A DNA stretch of 64,000 nucleotides. It comes from Paucibacter sp. KBW04. Its GTDB lineage: Bacteria; Pseudomonadota; Gammaproteobacteria; Burkholderiales; Burkholderiaceae_C. Shown here in pieces: positions 18,056-26,974 of the stretch (within the stretch, counting starts at the first letter, position 1; each line of letters opens with the position of its first letter). A program made the translations under genes and the position numbers. The notes beneath the pieces were generated by a model. The model was not told where the DNA came from and made no database searches. It saw only the letters and a list, made by a program, of their open reading frames with translations. Location: contig NZ_QAJN01000012.1 of the NCBI RefSeq assembly GCF_003852425.1, positions 293,768 to 357,767 on the forward strand. Reading direction: 5' to 3'.

Positions 18056-19792
18056 TCAGACCAGGGCCTCCACCACCAGCTGCACCCGCTGCTGGCCCTG
18101 GTACTCATCCAGGCTCAGGCGGTAGGCCAGGCGGCCGCTGGTGGGCACGGGGTCGATATGGCCGAACCAGATCGCGTCGCGCAGCACGCCGGCCTGGCGC
18201 ACCCGCAGCTTGAGGTGGCGCTCGCCCACGATGCGCTGCGAGATCACCTCCACCTGATCGCAGAACAAGGGCGCCTCAAAAGCCTGACCCCAGACCTGCG
18301 CCTCCAGCTCGCGCACGGTGGCGGGGGTGTGCAGCTCGGGCGGCAGGGGGCCGTCGGTGCGCAGTTGGCGGGTGAGTGCGGCGGCGTCCAGCCATTCGGC
18401 GGCGACTTCTTGCAAGGCGGCGTCAAAGGCCTCGAAACCGTCTTCCACCAGGGTGCAGCCCGCCGCCATGGCATGGCCGCCAAACTTCTTGAGCAAATTC
18501 GGCTGGCGCTTGCTGACCAGGTCCAGCGCGTCGCGCAGATGAAAGCCGGGGATGGAGCGGCCCGAGCCCTTGAGCTGACCGTCCGCACCCCGTGCAAAGA
18601 CGAAAGTAGGCCGATGGATGCGGTCCTTCAGGCGCGAGGCGATGATGCCCACCACGCCCTCGTGGAACTCCGGCTCGAACAGGCACAGAGCGGTCGGGGG
18701 CTGGCCTTGCAGCAAGGGCTGGCGCAGCAGCTCGGCCAGCTTGAGCTCGGCCTGCTCCTTCATATCGGCCTCGATCTCGCGGCGTTCGCGGTTGATGGCG
18801 TCCAGTTTTTTGGCCAGTTCCAGGGCGCGCGTGGGCTCATCGCTGAGCAGGCACTCTATCCCCAAGGTCATGTCCGACAGCCGCCCCGCCGCGTTGATGC
18901 GTGGCCCCAGAGCAAAGCCCAGATCAAAGGCATTGGCGCGGCTGCAGTCGCGGCCGGCGGCGCTGAACAGGGCGGCAACACCGGGCTGCACCCGGCCGGC
19001 CCGCATGCGCTTGAGGCCTTGGGCCACCAGGCGGCGGTTGTTGGCGTCCAGCTTGACCACGTCGGCCACCGTGCCCAGGGCGACCAGGTCCAGCAAGCCG
19101 TCCAGCTTGGGCTGCGTGGTGCCATCGAAGCGGCCACGGCGCCGTAGCTCGCTGCGCAAGGCCAGCAGCACGTAAAAAGCCACGCCCACGCCGGCCAAGT
19201 TCTTGCTCTCGAAGGCGCAGCCGGGTTGGCTGGGGTTGACCAAGGCGTCGGCTGCGGGAAGTTGCACCACACCGTCGATGATGGCGGGCAGGTGGTGATC
19301 GGTCACCAGCACCTTCAGGCCCAAGGCCTTGGCGTGGGCCACACCGGCGATGCTGGCGATGCCGTTGTCCACCGTCATCAAGACCTGCGGGCGCTGCGGC
19401 AGGGCCAGCTCGACGATGGCGGGCGTCAGACCATAGCCGTGGATGGCCCGGTCCGGCACCACATAGCCCAATTGCTCGGGTCTAGCGCCCAGCATGGCCA
19501 GACCGCGCAAGGCCACCACGCAGGCGGTGGCGCCGTCGCAGTCGTAATCGGCCACCAGGCAGATGCGCTCGCCCGCTTCTATCGCATCGGCCAGCAGAAC
19601 GGCGGCCTCGGCATTGCCCTTGAGCGTGTCGGGCGAGAGCAGGCGGGCCAGGCCCTCGTCCAGCTCGGCCGGGTCTTTCACGCCGCGTGAGGCGAAGAGC
19701 CGGGCCAGCAGCGGCGGCACGCCCGCTTGTTCCAGGGCCCAGGCGGCGCGGGGCGGCACATCGCGGGTGCTCAGCTCGGGCGCGTTATTCAT
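18056..19792 (-). CDS. recJ: Single-stranded-DNA-specific exonuclease RecJ
   Basis: RecJ digests single-stranded DNA 5' to 3' in recombination and mismatch repair. The 578-residue protein has the DHH-family metal motifs: ADYDCDGATA (residues 81-90, motif I), DNGIAS, and VTDHHLPAIID, the DHH itself, at about 157. The DHHA1 domain includes GGHAMAAGCTL at about 445. A C-terminal OB-like domain closes the protein. The length matches RecJ (about 570). Its ATG overlaps the stop of the upstream RpfE-like gene as TAATG, so the two are translationally coupled. Confidence 0.95.
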   Translation of the reverse strand: MNNAPELSTRDVPPRAAWALEQAGVPPLLARLFASRGVKDPAELDEGLARLLSPDTLKGNAEAAVLLADAIEAGERICLVADYDCDGATACVVALRGLAMLGARPEQLGYVVPDRAIHGYGLTPAIVELALPQRPQVLMTVDNGIASIAGVAHAKALGLKVLVTDHHLPAIIDGVVQLPAADALVNPSQPGCAFESKNLAGVGVAFYVLLALRSELRRRGRFDGTTQPKLDGLLDLVALGTVADVVKLDANNRRLVAQGLKRMRAGRVQPGVAALFSAAGRDCSRANAFDLGFALGPRINAAGRLSDMTLGIECLLSDEPTRALELAKKLDAINRERREIEADMKEQAELKLAELLRQPLLQGQPPTALCLFEPEFHEGVVGIIASRLKDRIHRPTFVFARGADGQLKGSGRSIPGFHLRDALDLVSKRQPNLLKKFGGHAMAAGCTLVEDGFEAFDAALQEVAAEWLDAAALTRQLRTDGPLPPELHTPATVRELEAQVWGQAFEAPLFCDQVEVISQRIVGERHLKLRVRQAGVLRDAIWFGHIDPVPTSGRLAYRLSLDEYQGQQRVQLVVEALV

Positions 19793-20736
19793 TACAAGCC
19801 CTCCAGCAGGCTGTGCACCTCGGCCCGTGGCGGCAGCCAGCGGTGCAAGGTTTTTTGCAGCGGGCTGCGCGCAGGCAGGATGAATTTGCGGGCCAAGCGC
19901 TCGCCGCAGAGCGTCAGCTGGACCGATTTGCCCAGCCTGGCCTCGTTGAGCAGATGCGAGACGGCGCCATCGTCCAGCCGCGCCCAGGCCTCGGCCCAGG
20001 CGGCCCAGTCTTCCATCAGCAGGGGCTGGCGCAGGCTGCTGTCCAGGCGCAGATCGGCGGGCAGGGGCTTGGCCCCGGGGCTTTCAGCGCCACAGCCGCT
20101 GATCCACAAGGAGTTCAGGGGCAGGGCCTTGCGGGCTTCGCGCGCTGTGTTCAGGGGCTGGCGATGCAAAAGCATCTGGGCCTCGTTTTGCAGGGTGCGC
20201 AGGCGGCGGGCTTCGGGCATCCAGGTGGCGACATTGCGTTGCACCACCCGGTCCAGGCTGGCGCTTGGCAGGCCGGCCAAGCTGGGGTGGCTGATCAGCC
20301 ATTGCAGGGGGCTCAGCCAGTGAGCCTGCCAGCCTTCATCAGAAGGCCACAGCTCGGCCAAGGCGGCGAAGAAGGCACGTGATTCCTCCTCGCTCAGTTC
20401 CAGCAGTTCGGGGGCGTAGGCGGTGACTTGATCGCTGCCCACGGCCAGATGCATGGGGCTGAGCAAGGCCCAGGCTTGGCCGGCGCCGCTGGGCAAACCC
20501 GCCTCGGCGGCCAGCCAGGCGGCGGTGGGTACGGGTGCCGAGGTATCCGCCAAGCCACGCTCGCGGGCCAGGGCCAGCTCGAATGGCGTGTTGAGGCTGT
20601 ACTCGTCGCTGCCCAGGGCCTGGCCCTCGGCTTTGAGCAAGCCCATCAGGGCCGAGAGATGGGGCAGGGCCAAGGTGCCCAGGCTGTGCTTGCAGGCCTC
20701 GCCCAGGGCGCTGGCATGGGGAATCATCAGATGCAT
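19792..20736 (-). CDS. RpfE-like conserved protein coupled to recJ
   Basis: A 314-residue predicted cytoplasmic protein, started at the ATG at 20736 (MHLMIPHASALGEACKHSL). A second in-frame ATG at 20727 is an alternative. Notable segments are LLSPMHLAVGSDQVTAY (about residues 90-106), SLWISGCGAESPGAKP (about 205-220) and a C-terminal LARKFILPARSPLQKTLHRW. I recognise the type found beside recJ in beta- and gammaproteobacteria, annotated as RpfE or vaguely as phosphoglycerate mutase-like. No biochemical activity is established and I do not assign one. The open frame extends to 21195 antisense to the LpxH-like gene; that part is not coding. The stop overlaps recJ (TAATG). Confidence 0.75.
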   Translation of the reverse strand: MHLMIPHASALGEACKHSLGTLALPHLSALMGLLKAEGQALGSDEYSLNTPFELALARERGLADTSAPVPTAAWLAAEAGLPSGAGQAWALLSPMHLAVGSDQVTAYAPELLELSEEESRAFFAALAELWPSDEGWQAHWLSPLQWLISHPSLAGLPSASLDRVVQRNVATWMPEARRLRTLQNEAQMLLHRQPLNTAREARKALPLNSLWISGCGAESPGAKPLPADLRLDSSLRQPLLMEDWAAWAEAWARLDDGAVSHLLNEARLGKSVQLTLCGERLARKFILPARSPLQKTLHRWLPPRAEVHSLLEGL

Positions 20737-20853
20737 GGCGGCATTATCGAGCGCGGGACGGCATGGCGACTTTGCAAGGCCTTGTGCGGCCGTCACGCAA
20801 GCTTCACAAACTTGCCACGGGTCCGACATGGGCGAGGCCGAGACTGCAAAACC

Positions 20854-21753
20854 ATGCAGAACGACCACGCCCTGATGCGCGCCGCCGCCACGGCTGCGGG
20901 TGCTTGTCTCGACCCAGCCACGGAAGCGGCCGAGGGCGTGGACACGCCCAGCCGCCGCTACCGAACGGTGTGGATCTCCGACCTGCATCTGGGCACGCCC
21001 GGCTGCCAGGCCGAGGCCTTGCTGGACTTCTTGCGCGAGGTGGAGTGCGAGCAGCTGTTCTTGGTCGGTGACATCATCGACGGCTGGCAGCTGCGGCGCA
21101 GCTGGTACTGGCCACAGGCGCATAACGATGTGGTGCAAAAGCTCTTGCGCAAGGCGCGCAAGGGTTGCCGGGTCTTCTTCGTACCAGGCAATCACGATGA
21201 GTTCGCTCGCAAATACCTAAATCACAACTTCGGCGGCATCGAGGTGGTGAAGGAATGGGTGCATGAGACGGCCGACGGCCGCAAGCTCTGGATCACCCAT
21301 GGTGATTTGTTTGACGGCGTGATCCAGTGCGCCAAATGGTTAGCTCATCTGGGCGACACGGCTTATGAGATCACGCTCAAGCTCAATCGCTACCTCAACC
21401 ATTTACGCGCCAAATTCGGCCTGCCTTACTGGAGTTTGTCCAAGTATTTGAAGCTCAAGGTCAAGCGGGCGGTCAGCTATGTCTCGGACTTTGAGGTGGC
21501 GGTGGCCCGTGAAGCGCGCAAGCGCGGCGTGCAAGGTGTTGTTTGTGGCCATATTCACCATGCCGAGATGCGTGATATCGACGGCATTCTTTATTGCAAC
21601 GATGGCGACTGGGTGGAGAGCCTGACCGCCCTGGTGGAGCACGCGGACGGGACTTTGGAGATTTTGGACTGGAGTGCGGCCCGGGCCAGCCTACCGCTGG
21701 CCCTGCAAAAAGCCCGGCCCGCCTTGGCCAGAGCCCTAGAGTCGCAGCCCTAA
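20854..21753 (+). CDS. LpxH-like metallophosphoesterase
   Basis: A 299-residue calcineurin-like phosphoesterase started at the ATG at 20854. All five metal-binding motifs are present: ISDLHLGTPG (about residue 42), VGDIIDGWQ (about 72), PGNHDEF (about 113), ITHGDLFDG and CGHIHHAEM (about 234). The pattern groups with the COG2908 UDP-2,3-diacylglucosamine diphosphatase family, which makes lipid X in lipid A synthesis. The insert WYWPQAHNDVVQKLL after the second motif is typical of the longer LpxH-like branch rather than of canonical 240-residue LpxH, so the true substrate is uncertain. It ends 9 nt before ppk1 and probably shares its transcript. Confidence 0.85.
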   Translation: MQNDHALMRAAATAAGACLDPATEAAEGVDTPSRRYRTVWISDLHLGTPGCQAEALLDFLREVECEQLFLVGDIIDGWQLRRSWYWPQAHNDVVQKLLRKARKGCRVFFVPGNHDEFARKYLNHNFGGIEVVKEWVHETADGRKLWITHGDLFDGVIQCAKWLAHLGDTAYEITLKLNRYLNHLRAKFGLPYWSLSKYLKLKVKRAVSYVSDFEVAVAREARKRGVQGVVCGHIHHAEMRDIDGILYCNDGDWVESLTALVEHADGTLEILDWSAARASLPLALQKARPALARALESQP

Positions 21754-21762
21754 AATCGTTTC

Positions 21763-23844
21763 ATGAATCCTGCCGTAGACAAAGCCACACCCACCTCCAT
21801 CATCCCGGCTCTGCTGAATCGCGAGAAAGCCATTCTGGAATTCAACCGGCGCGTGCTGGCCCAGGCCCAGCGCCTGGATGTGCCGCTGCTGGAGCGGCTG
21901 CGCTATATCTGCATCGTCTCCTCCAATCTGGACGAGTTTTTCGAGGTGCGCTTCGCCGATATGCTGGACGCGGCGCGCGACCCGCAAAGCCAGGTGGATA
22001 ACCGCGATGTCGAGCGGGTGGCCCGCGCCGCCCACACCTTGATCGACGAGCAGTACGGCATCTTCAACGAGCAGTTGATGCCAGAACTGCGCCAGCACCA
22101 GATCACCATCCTCAACCACGCCGATCGCAACGAAGCTCAGCGTGCCTGGGTGGCCAAGTTTTTTGAGCGCGAGGTGCGGCCCTTGCTGATGCCCGTGGGC
22201 CTGGACCCGGCCCACCCCTTCCCGCAGGTGGCCAACAAGTCCCTGCACTTCATCGCGCGCCTGTCCGGCAAGGATGCCTTTGGCCGCGACAACCGAATCG
22301 CCATCGTCAAAGTGCCGCGGGTGCTGCCGCGGGTGATCCGCCTGCCCGAGTCGGTGGCCCAGGGCCAGCAGGCTTTTGTACTGCTGACCAGCGTGATCCG
22401 GGCGCATTTGGAGGACTTGTTCGGCGGCCGCAAGGTCGAGGCGTTCTCGCAGTTCCGCGTCACCCGCGACTCCGATCTGGAGGTGGATGAGGAGGAGATC
22501 GCCAATCTGCGCAGCGCCCTGCGCTCGGGCCTGACCACCCGCCACTTCGGCCGTGCCGTGCGCCTGGAGGTGGTCAACACTTGCCCGGCCGAGCTCTCGC
22601 AATTCCTGCTGGAGCAATTCGATCTGCCCGAGGCGGCGCTCTACCGCGTCAACGGCCCGGTCAATCTGGTGCGCCTGAACGAGTTGATCGATCAGACCGA
22701 CGCACCCGAGCTGCGCTTCGAGCCGCATGAGCCGGCCTGGCCGCAGGCCCGGCTGCCGCGCCAGAAGTCCATCTTCGAGCGCCTGGCCCGTAAGGGCGAT
22801 GTGCTGCTGCACCACCCCTTCGAGAGCTTCGATCCGGTGGTGGAGTTTTTGCGCGAGGCGGTGGAAGACCCCGATGTGCTGGCCATCAAGCAGACGATTT
22901 ACCGCACCGGCGCCAAGTCGGCCCTGATGGACTTGCTGATCGAAGCAGCGCGGCGTGGCAAGGAAGTGATGGCGGTGGTGGAGCTCAAGGCCCGCTTCGA
23001 CGAGGAGGCCAATATCAACTGGGCCGAGCGTCTGGAAGCGGTGGGGGCCCAGGTGGTGTACGGCATCGTGGGCTTCAAAACCCATGCCAAGCTGCTGCTG
23101 GTGACCCGGCGCGAGGGTGCTAAGTTTCGCCGTTATGCGCATTTGTCCACCGGCAATTACAACCCGCGCACCGCCCGCTTCTACACCGATCTGGGCTATA
23201 TGACGGCCGACTCCGAATTGACCAGCGATGTGGACTCGGTGTTCCGCCAGCTGGCCTCGCTGGGCAAGATCAAGACCCCGCGCCGCCTGCTGCTGGCCCC
23301 CTTCAATATGCACAGCCGCATGATGGAGATGTTGGGCCAGGTCGAGGCCGCCGCGCGCGCGGGCAAACCGGCCCGCCTGGTGATCAAGATCAATGCCCTG
23401 ACCGACGCAGAGCTGATCGAGGGCATCCTCCGAGCCAGCCAGGCCGGCGCCAAGGTGGATCTGATCGTGCGCGGCGCCTGCATGCTGCCGCCCGGCCTGC
23501 CAGGCATTAGCGACAACATCGTCGTGCGCTCCATCGTCGGCCGTTTTCTGGAGCACACCCGGGTTTGCTACTTCCAGTGGGGCGAGCGCGAGGAGGACAC
23601 GGCGCTCTACCTGTCCAGCGCCGACTGGATGAGTCGCAATATGTTCCGCCGCATCGAGGTGGCCTGGCCGATCAACGACCCCAAGCTGCGTCAGCGCATC
23701 ATCGACGAGGCCTTGGTGCCCTATCTGCACGATGGCTTGGACGCCTGGCAGCTGGGGCCGGACGGGCATTCCAGCCGCATCTCCACCCAAGGGCCTTGCG
23801 CTCAACATGCGCTGATGCGCCTGTTCCGCGCTCAGAGGGATTGA
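21763..23844 (+). CDS. ppk1: Polyphosphate kinase 1
   Basis: PPK1 polymerises the gamma phosphate of ATP into inorganic polyphosphate. The 693-residue protein has the N-terminal domain (SNLDEFFEVR near residue 50), the middle head domain and two phospholipase-D-like C-terminal domains. The autophosphorylated His is expected at residue 441 in FKTHAKLLLV, with the partner His598 in FLEHTRVCYF. These match His435 and His592 of the E. coli enzyme. LSTGNYNPRTA and RGACMLPPG are further signatures. Its neighbours are an LpxH-like phosphoesterase (9 nt upstream), sixA (4 nt downstream) and the convergent exopolyphosphatase gene, so synthesis and breakdown of polyphosphate are encoded together. Confidence 0.97.
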   Translation: MNPAVDKATPTSIIPALLNREKAILEFNRRVLAQAQRLDVPLLERLRYICIVSSNLDEFFEVRFADMLDAARDPQSQVDNRDVERVARAAHTLIDEQYGIFNEQLMPELRQHQITILNHADRNEAQRAWVAKFFEREVRPLLMPVGLDPAHPFPQVANKSLHFIARLSGKDAFGRDNRIAIVKVPRVLPRVIRLPESVAQGQQAFVLLTSVIRAHLEDLFGGRKVEAFSQFRVTRDSDLEVDEEEIANLRSALRSGLTTRHFGRAVRLEVVNTCPAELSQFLLEQFDLPEAALYRVNGPVNLVRLNELIDQTDAPELRFEPHEPAWPQARLPRQKSIFERLARKGDVLLHHPFESFDPVVEFLREAVEDPDVLAIKQTIYRTGAKSALMDLLIEAARRGKEVMAVVELKARFDEEANINWAERLEAVGAQVVYGIVGFKTHAKLLLVTRREGAKFRRYAHLSTGNYNPRTARFYTDLGYMTADSELTSDVDSVFRQLASLGKIKTPRRLLLAPFNMHSRMMEMLGQVEAAARAGKPARLVIKINALTDAELIEGILRASQAGAKVDLIVRGACMLPPGLPGISDNIVVRSIVGRFLEHTRVCYFQWGEREEDTALYLSSADWMSRNMFRRIEVAWPINDPKLRQRIIDEALVPYLHDGLDAWQLGPDGHSSRISTQGPCAQHALMRLFRAQRD

Positions 23845-23848
23845 GGCC

Positions 23849-24310
23849 ATGGACCTGATTCTGTGGCGCCATGCCGAGGCCGAGTTGCTGCGCGAAGGCG
23901 GCAAGGATCTGGAGCGCTGCCTGACCCGCAAGGGCGAGCGCCAGGCGGCACGCATGGCCGAGTGGTTGAACCGACGCCTGGCCGCTTCGACTCGGGTCTT
24001 GGTGAGCCCGGCCCAGCGTACCCGCGCCACCGCCGCGGCCCTGGGCCGCGAGCTGCGCATCCTGCCCAGCTTGGCGCCAGACGCCAGCGTGGCCGATCTG
24101 CTGGCCGCCGCGCGTTGGCCCGCCAGCAGCGAGCCGGTGCTGATCGTGGGCCATCAGCCCACCCTGGGCCTGCTGGCCGCCCAGTTGCTAACGGGCAGCC
24201 CGCAGCCTTGGTCGGTCAAAAAGGGGGCGGTCTGGTGGCTGCGCGCGCGTCAGCGCGAGGGGCAGCAAGAGGTGGTCTTGCAAGCGGTGCAGGGCCCCGA
24301 TTTTCTCTAG
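23849..24310 (+). CDS. sixA: SixA-type phosphohistidine phosphatase
   Basis: A 153-residue histidine phosphatase of the phosphoglycerate-mutase superfamily. The catalytic RHG-type motif is reduced to Arg-His-Ala (LWRHAEAE, residues 5-12), as in SixA. Other active-site residues are visible in LTRKGERQA (about 32), VLVSPAQRTRATA (about 52) and the second catalytic His in LIVGHQPTLGLLA (about 100). SixA removes phosphate from phosphohistidine on proteins such as ArcB or PtsN. It starts 4 nt after ppk1, whose product cycles through phosphohistidine; a functional link is inferred only. The TAG stop lies inside the left end of the hairpin repeat at 24307-24475. Confidence 0.9.
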   Translation: MDLILWRHAEAELLREGGKDLERCLTRKGERQAARMAEWLNRRLAASTRVLVSPAQRTRATAAALGRELRILPSLAPDASVADLLAAARWPASSEPVLIVGHQPTLGLLAAQLLTGSPQPWSVKKGAVWWLRARQREGQQEVVLQAVQGPDFL

Positions 24311-24475
24311 GAGTCTGTCGGACTTGGGCCGCCGAAAGCGGAAATCGGCCCCAGCGAGGACAGTTCTTGCCGGATTTGCAGCCCCATAGCCTGGCTATGG
24401 GGCAAAAAGCCGGTGAGAAATGGACCGCTGCGGCCGACTTTCCGTCGGCGGATTCCAAGTCCGACAGACTCCTAG
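24307..24475. repeat. 169-bp imperfect palindromic element bounded by CTAG (MITE-like)
   Basis: The outer 21 bp are perfect inverted repeats: CTAGGAGTCTGTCGGACTTGG at 24307-24327 and its exact complement at 24455-24475 (21 bp counting the CTAG). The next roughly 50 bp on each side remain clearly complementary with mismatches and small gaps. The middle is a perfect 10-bp inverted repeat (CCCCATAGCC at 24382-24391, GGCTATGGGG at 24393-24402) around a single T. The whole element could fold into one long stem. Size, terminal inverted repeats and CTAG boundaries resemble a non-autonomous element of an IS630-like transposon, which prefers CTAG. It also lies between converging genes, where a hairpin could end transcription from both sides. 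Confidence 0.85.
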
Positions 24476-24484
24476 CCAAGGTCT

Positions 24485-26008
24485 TTAGACCAAGCTCAAC
24501 TCCAAGACCCCGCTGCGCGCCCAGGCCGCCACTTCTTCCTGCAGCAAGAACACGGTGCGCGGGTGTTCGCTGGCCCAGGACTTGGGCAGATTCAGCTCCA
24601 CCTTGCGCCCTTGGCGCCGCAGGCGCAGAGCCTTGGACTCCACCGCCTCGCGGGCATGGCTTTTGATGACGGCCAGGCGTAGGCAGAGCAGTTGCCAGAG
24701 CAGGCTTTCATCGCTCAGCGCCGCCTCCAGCTTGCGCAGGCCACCGCGCTGACCCAGGGCCAGATCGCCCAGGCGCTTGAGCTGGTTTTGTGAGAAGCCG
24801 GCCGCGTCCACATGGGCCAGCAGATAGGCGCTGTGGCGGTGGTGGTCGTGATGGGACACCATCATGCCCATCTCATGCAGGCCGGCCGCCCAGGCCAGCT
24901 CGCGCTGGCGCTCGCGCGGGGCGCGCGGCTGCAACTGCTGGTAGAGATTGAGCGCAATGGCTTGCACCCGCTCGGCCTGGGCCAGATCGACGGCAAAACG
25001 CTTTTGCAAGCCGGCCACCGAGGCCTCGCGCATATCTTGTTTGGCAATGCCATCGGTCGTCAGGCTGGATTCAAGCCGCTCGACCAGATCGAAGATCACG
25101 CCCTGGCGTAGCGCGCCCTTGGCGGGCAGCAACTCCTCGATGCCGAACTGGGTCAGCAAGGTGTAGAGAATGCACAGGCCGCCGCCCACGACGGCGCGGC
25201 GGTCTTCTTTGAGGCCGGGCAGCTTGAGTTTGTCCATGCTGCCTGCTTCCAGGCACTGGGCGATGCACCAGCGCAAGGCGTCCGGGGTGATGCGACCGTC
25301 GGTGATGCCGGTGGCGGCGAGGATTTGCGCCACGGCGCCAACCGTGCCCGAGGAGCCCAGGGCCTGCTGCCACAGCGCGGGTTTGAAGAGCGTCAGGGCT
25401 TCTTCCAACTCGGCACCGGCGGCCACCTGGGCGGCGCGAAAAGCTTCGGCGGTGAACAGACCCTCAGGGAAAAAGCGCAGCGAAAGGCTGACGCTGCCGA
25501 CCTGGAAGGACTCGGCCGCCTGTGGGCGCCGGCCGCGGCCCAGAATCATCTCGGTGGAGCGGCCGCCGATATCGATCACCAGGCGCGGCTTGTCGCCGGG
25601 CTGCAAGCGGGCCACGCCGGCAAAGATCAGGCGCGCCTCTTCGCGGCCCGAGATCACCTCGATGGGAAAGCCCAGCACTTCCTGGGCGCGGGCCAGAAAG
25701 GCGTTGCGATTCTTGGCCTCGCGCAGGGTCTGCGTCGCCACGGCGCGCACGCGCGCGGGCGGGAAGCCTTTGAGGCGCTGGGCAAAGCGCTGCAAGCAGT
25801 CCAGGCCGCGCTGCATGGCGGCTTCGGTGAGCATGCCTTCGGCGTCCAGGCCGGCGCCCAGGCGCACGGTTTCCTTCAAATACTCCAGGCGTTTGTATTG
25901 GCCGCGCGGCATCTGCGCGATCTCAAGCCGGAAGCTGTTGGAGCCCATATCGATGGCGGCCAGGGGCGCAGCGATGTCCGGGGTGGTGGAGGCAGGATGC
26001 AAAATCAT
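24485..26008 (-). CDS. ppx: Exopolyphosphatase / guanosine pentaphosphate phosphatase (Ppx/GppA)
   Basis: A 507-residue ASKHA-fold phosphatase that removes terminal phosphates from polyphosphate. The ATG at 26008 (MILHPASTTPDIAAP) is preferred over an upstream TTG at 26032. Family motifs are AAIDMGSNSFRLEIAQ (phosphate-1 loop, about 20-35), VRAVATQTLREAKN and LVIDIGGRSTEMILGRG (phosphate-2 loop, about 145). A C-terminal HD-like domain follows (WAAGLHEMGMMVSHHDHHRHSAYL shown in two pieces: WAAGLHEMGMMV and SHHDHHRHSAYL). The length matches Ppx (about 510). It converges on the ppk1-sixA transcript. Confidence 0.94.
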   Translation of the reverse strand: MILHPASTTPDIAAPLAAIDMGSNSFRLEIAQMPRGQYKRLEYLKETVRLGAGLDAEGMLTEAAMQRGLDCLQRFAQRLKGFPPARVRAVATQTLREAKNRNAFLARAQEVLGFPIEVISGREEARLIFAGVARLQPGDKPRLVIDIGGRSTEMILGRGRRPQAAESFQVGSVSLSLRFFPEGLFTAEAFRAAQVAAGAELEEALTLFKPALWQQALGSSGTVGAVAQILAATGITDGRITPDALRWCIAQCLEAGSMDKLKLPGLKEDRRAVVGGGLCILYTLLTQFGIEELLPAKGALRQGVIFDLVERLESSLTTDGIAKQDMREASVAGLQKRFAVDLAQAERVQAIALNLYQQLQPRAPRERQRELAWAAGLHEMGMMVSHHDHHRHSAYLLAHVDAAGFSQNQLKRLGDLALGQRGGLRKLEAALSDESLLWQLLCLRLAVIKSHAREAVESKALRLRRQGRKVELNLPKSWASEHPRTVFLLQEEVAAWARSGVLELSLV

Positions 26009-26115
26009 GCGGGCAATTGTCGGGGCAAACAAAGCCTATCCAGCCCAGGCGAGGCCGGCTTTCAAGCGCTTACCTAAAATGCCTGCGGTTCTCCCACCAC
26101 AGACTGCCCCAATCC

Positions 26116-26937
26116 ATGAACCAAGCCCTCCCTTCCGCGTCCCTGGGCTATGCCGCTGCCTCCCAAGCCTTGCTGACGCAGGCGATTCACACCCCGGACC
26201 AGGGCTTGCAGACGGGCCACTTCAGCCTCGATGTGGAGGGTTTTTCGCTGACTGGCTACAGCGCCCGGCCACTGGGTGTGGACAGGCCGCCGGTGATCCT
26301 GCTGATCAGCGAAATTTTTGGCGTGCACGAGCACATCGCCGATGTAGCCCGGCGCTTGGCGCAGCAGGGCTATTGGGCCCTGGCGCCGGCGCTCTTTCTG
26401 CGCCAGGGCGATCCGGGGGCCTACGGCGACATCCCTTCGCTGATGCAGGAGGTGGTTTACAAGGTGCCGGATGCCCAGGTCATGAAGGATCTGGACGCCG
26501 TCCTTGCCTGGGCTCAGGCCCAGGGCGGCGATATGGGTCGCCTGGGCGTGACCGGCTTTTGTTGGGGCGGGCGTATCAGCTGGCTCTATGCCGCCCACAA
26601 CCCGGCCGTGCGGGCCGCCGTGGCCTGGTATGGCCGCATGATCGGTGTGTGCAATGAACGCACTCCCGCCCACCCGATTGACCGGGTGGCGCAGCTGCAC
26701 GGGCCCGTGCTGGGTTTGTATGGCGGGCGCGATGAGGGCATCGCGCTTGACACGGTTGATAAGATGAGGCTTGCTCTGAAGAATGGCTCGGTGGCCGCGC
26801 AGCGTAGCGAGATTCATGTCTACCCGCAGGCCCCGCATGCTTTCTTTGCCGACTACCGTCCCAGCTATCGCCAGGACGAGGCCGTCGATGGCTGGCAGCG
26901 ATGCCTGGCCTGGTTCAAGGCCCATGGCGTAGCTTGA
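26116..26937 (+). CDS. Dienelactone hydrolase family protein (carboxymethylenebutenolidase)
   Basis: A 273-residue alpha/beta hydrolase started at the ATG at 26116. The nucleophile is Cys in GVTGFCWGGRISW (about residue 150), with Asp in YGGRDEGIAL (about 213) and His in YPQAPHAFFADYRPSY (about 245). That Cys-Asp-His triad is the mark of dienelactone hydrolases. LISEIFGVHEHIADVARRLA is the typical strand-loop before the nucleophile. Characterised members open dienelactones in chlorocatechol breakdown, but no catabolic genes lie nearby, so a general housekeeping hydrolase is more likely. It is divergent from ppx across about 107 bp. Confidence 0.9.
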   Translation: MNQALPSASLGYAAASQALLTQAIHTPDQGLQTGHFSLDVEGFSLTGYSARPLGVDRPPVILLISEIFGVHEHIADVARRLAQQGYWALAPALFLRQGDPGAYGDIPSLMQEVVYKVPDAQVMKDLDAVLAWAQAQGGDMGRLGVTGFCWGGRISWLYAAHNPAVRAAVAWYGRMIGVCNERTPAHPIDRVAQLHGPVLGLYGGRDEGIALDTVDKMRLALKNGSVAAQRSEIHVYPQAPHAFFADYRPSYRQDEAVDGWQRCLAWFKAHGVA

Positions 26938-26974
26938 GTCTTGTTTGCACCAAGGCTCAAAGAATGGATGGATG

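Noticed and set aside
21736..24060. 774-codon frame antisense to ppk1
   Set aside because: Shadow of ppk1 with His/Gln/Gly-rich composition.
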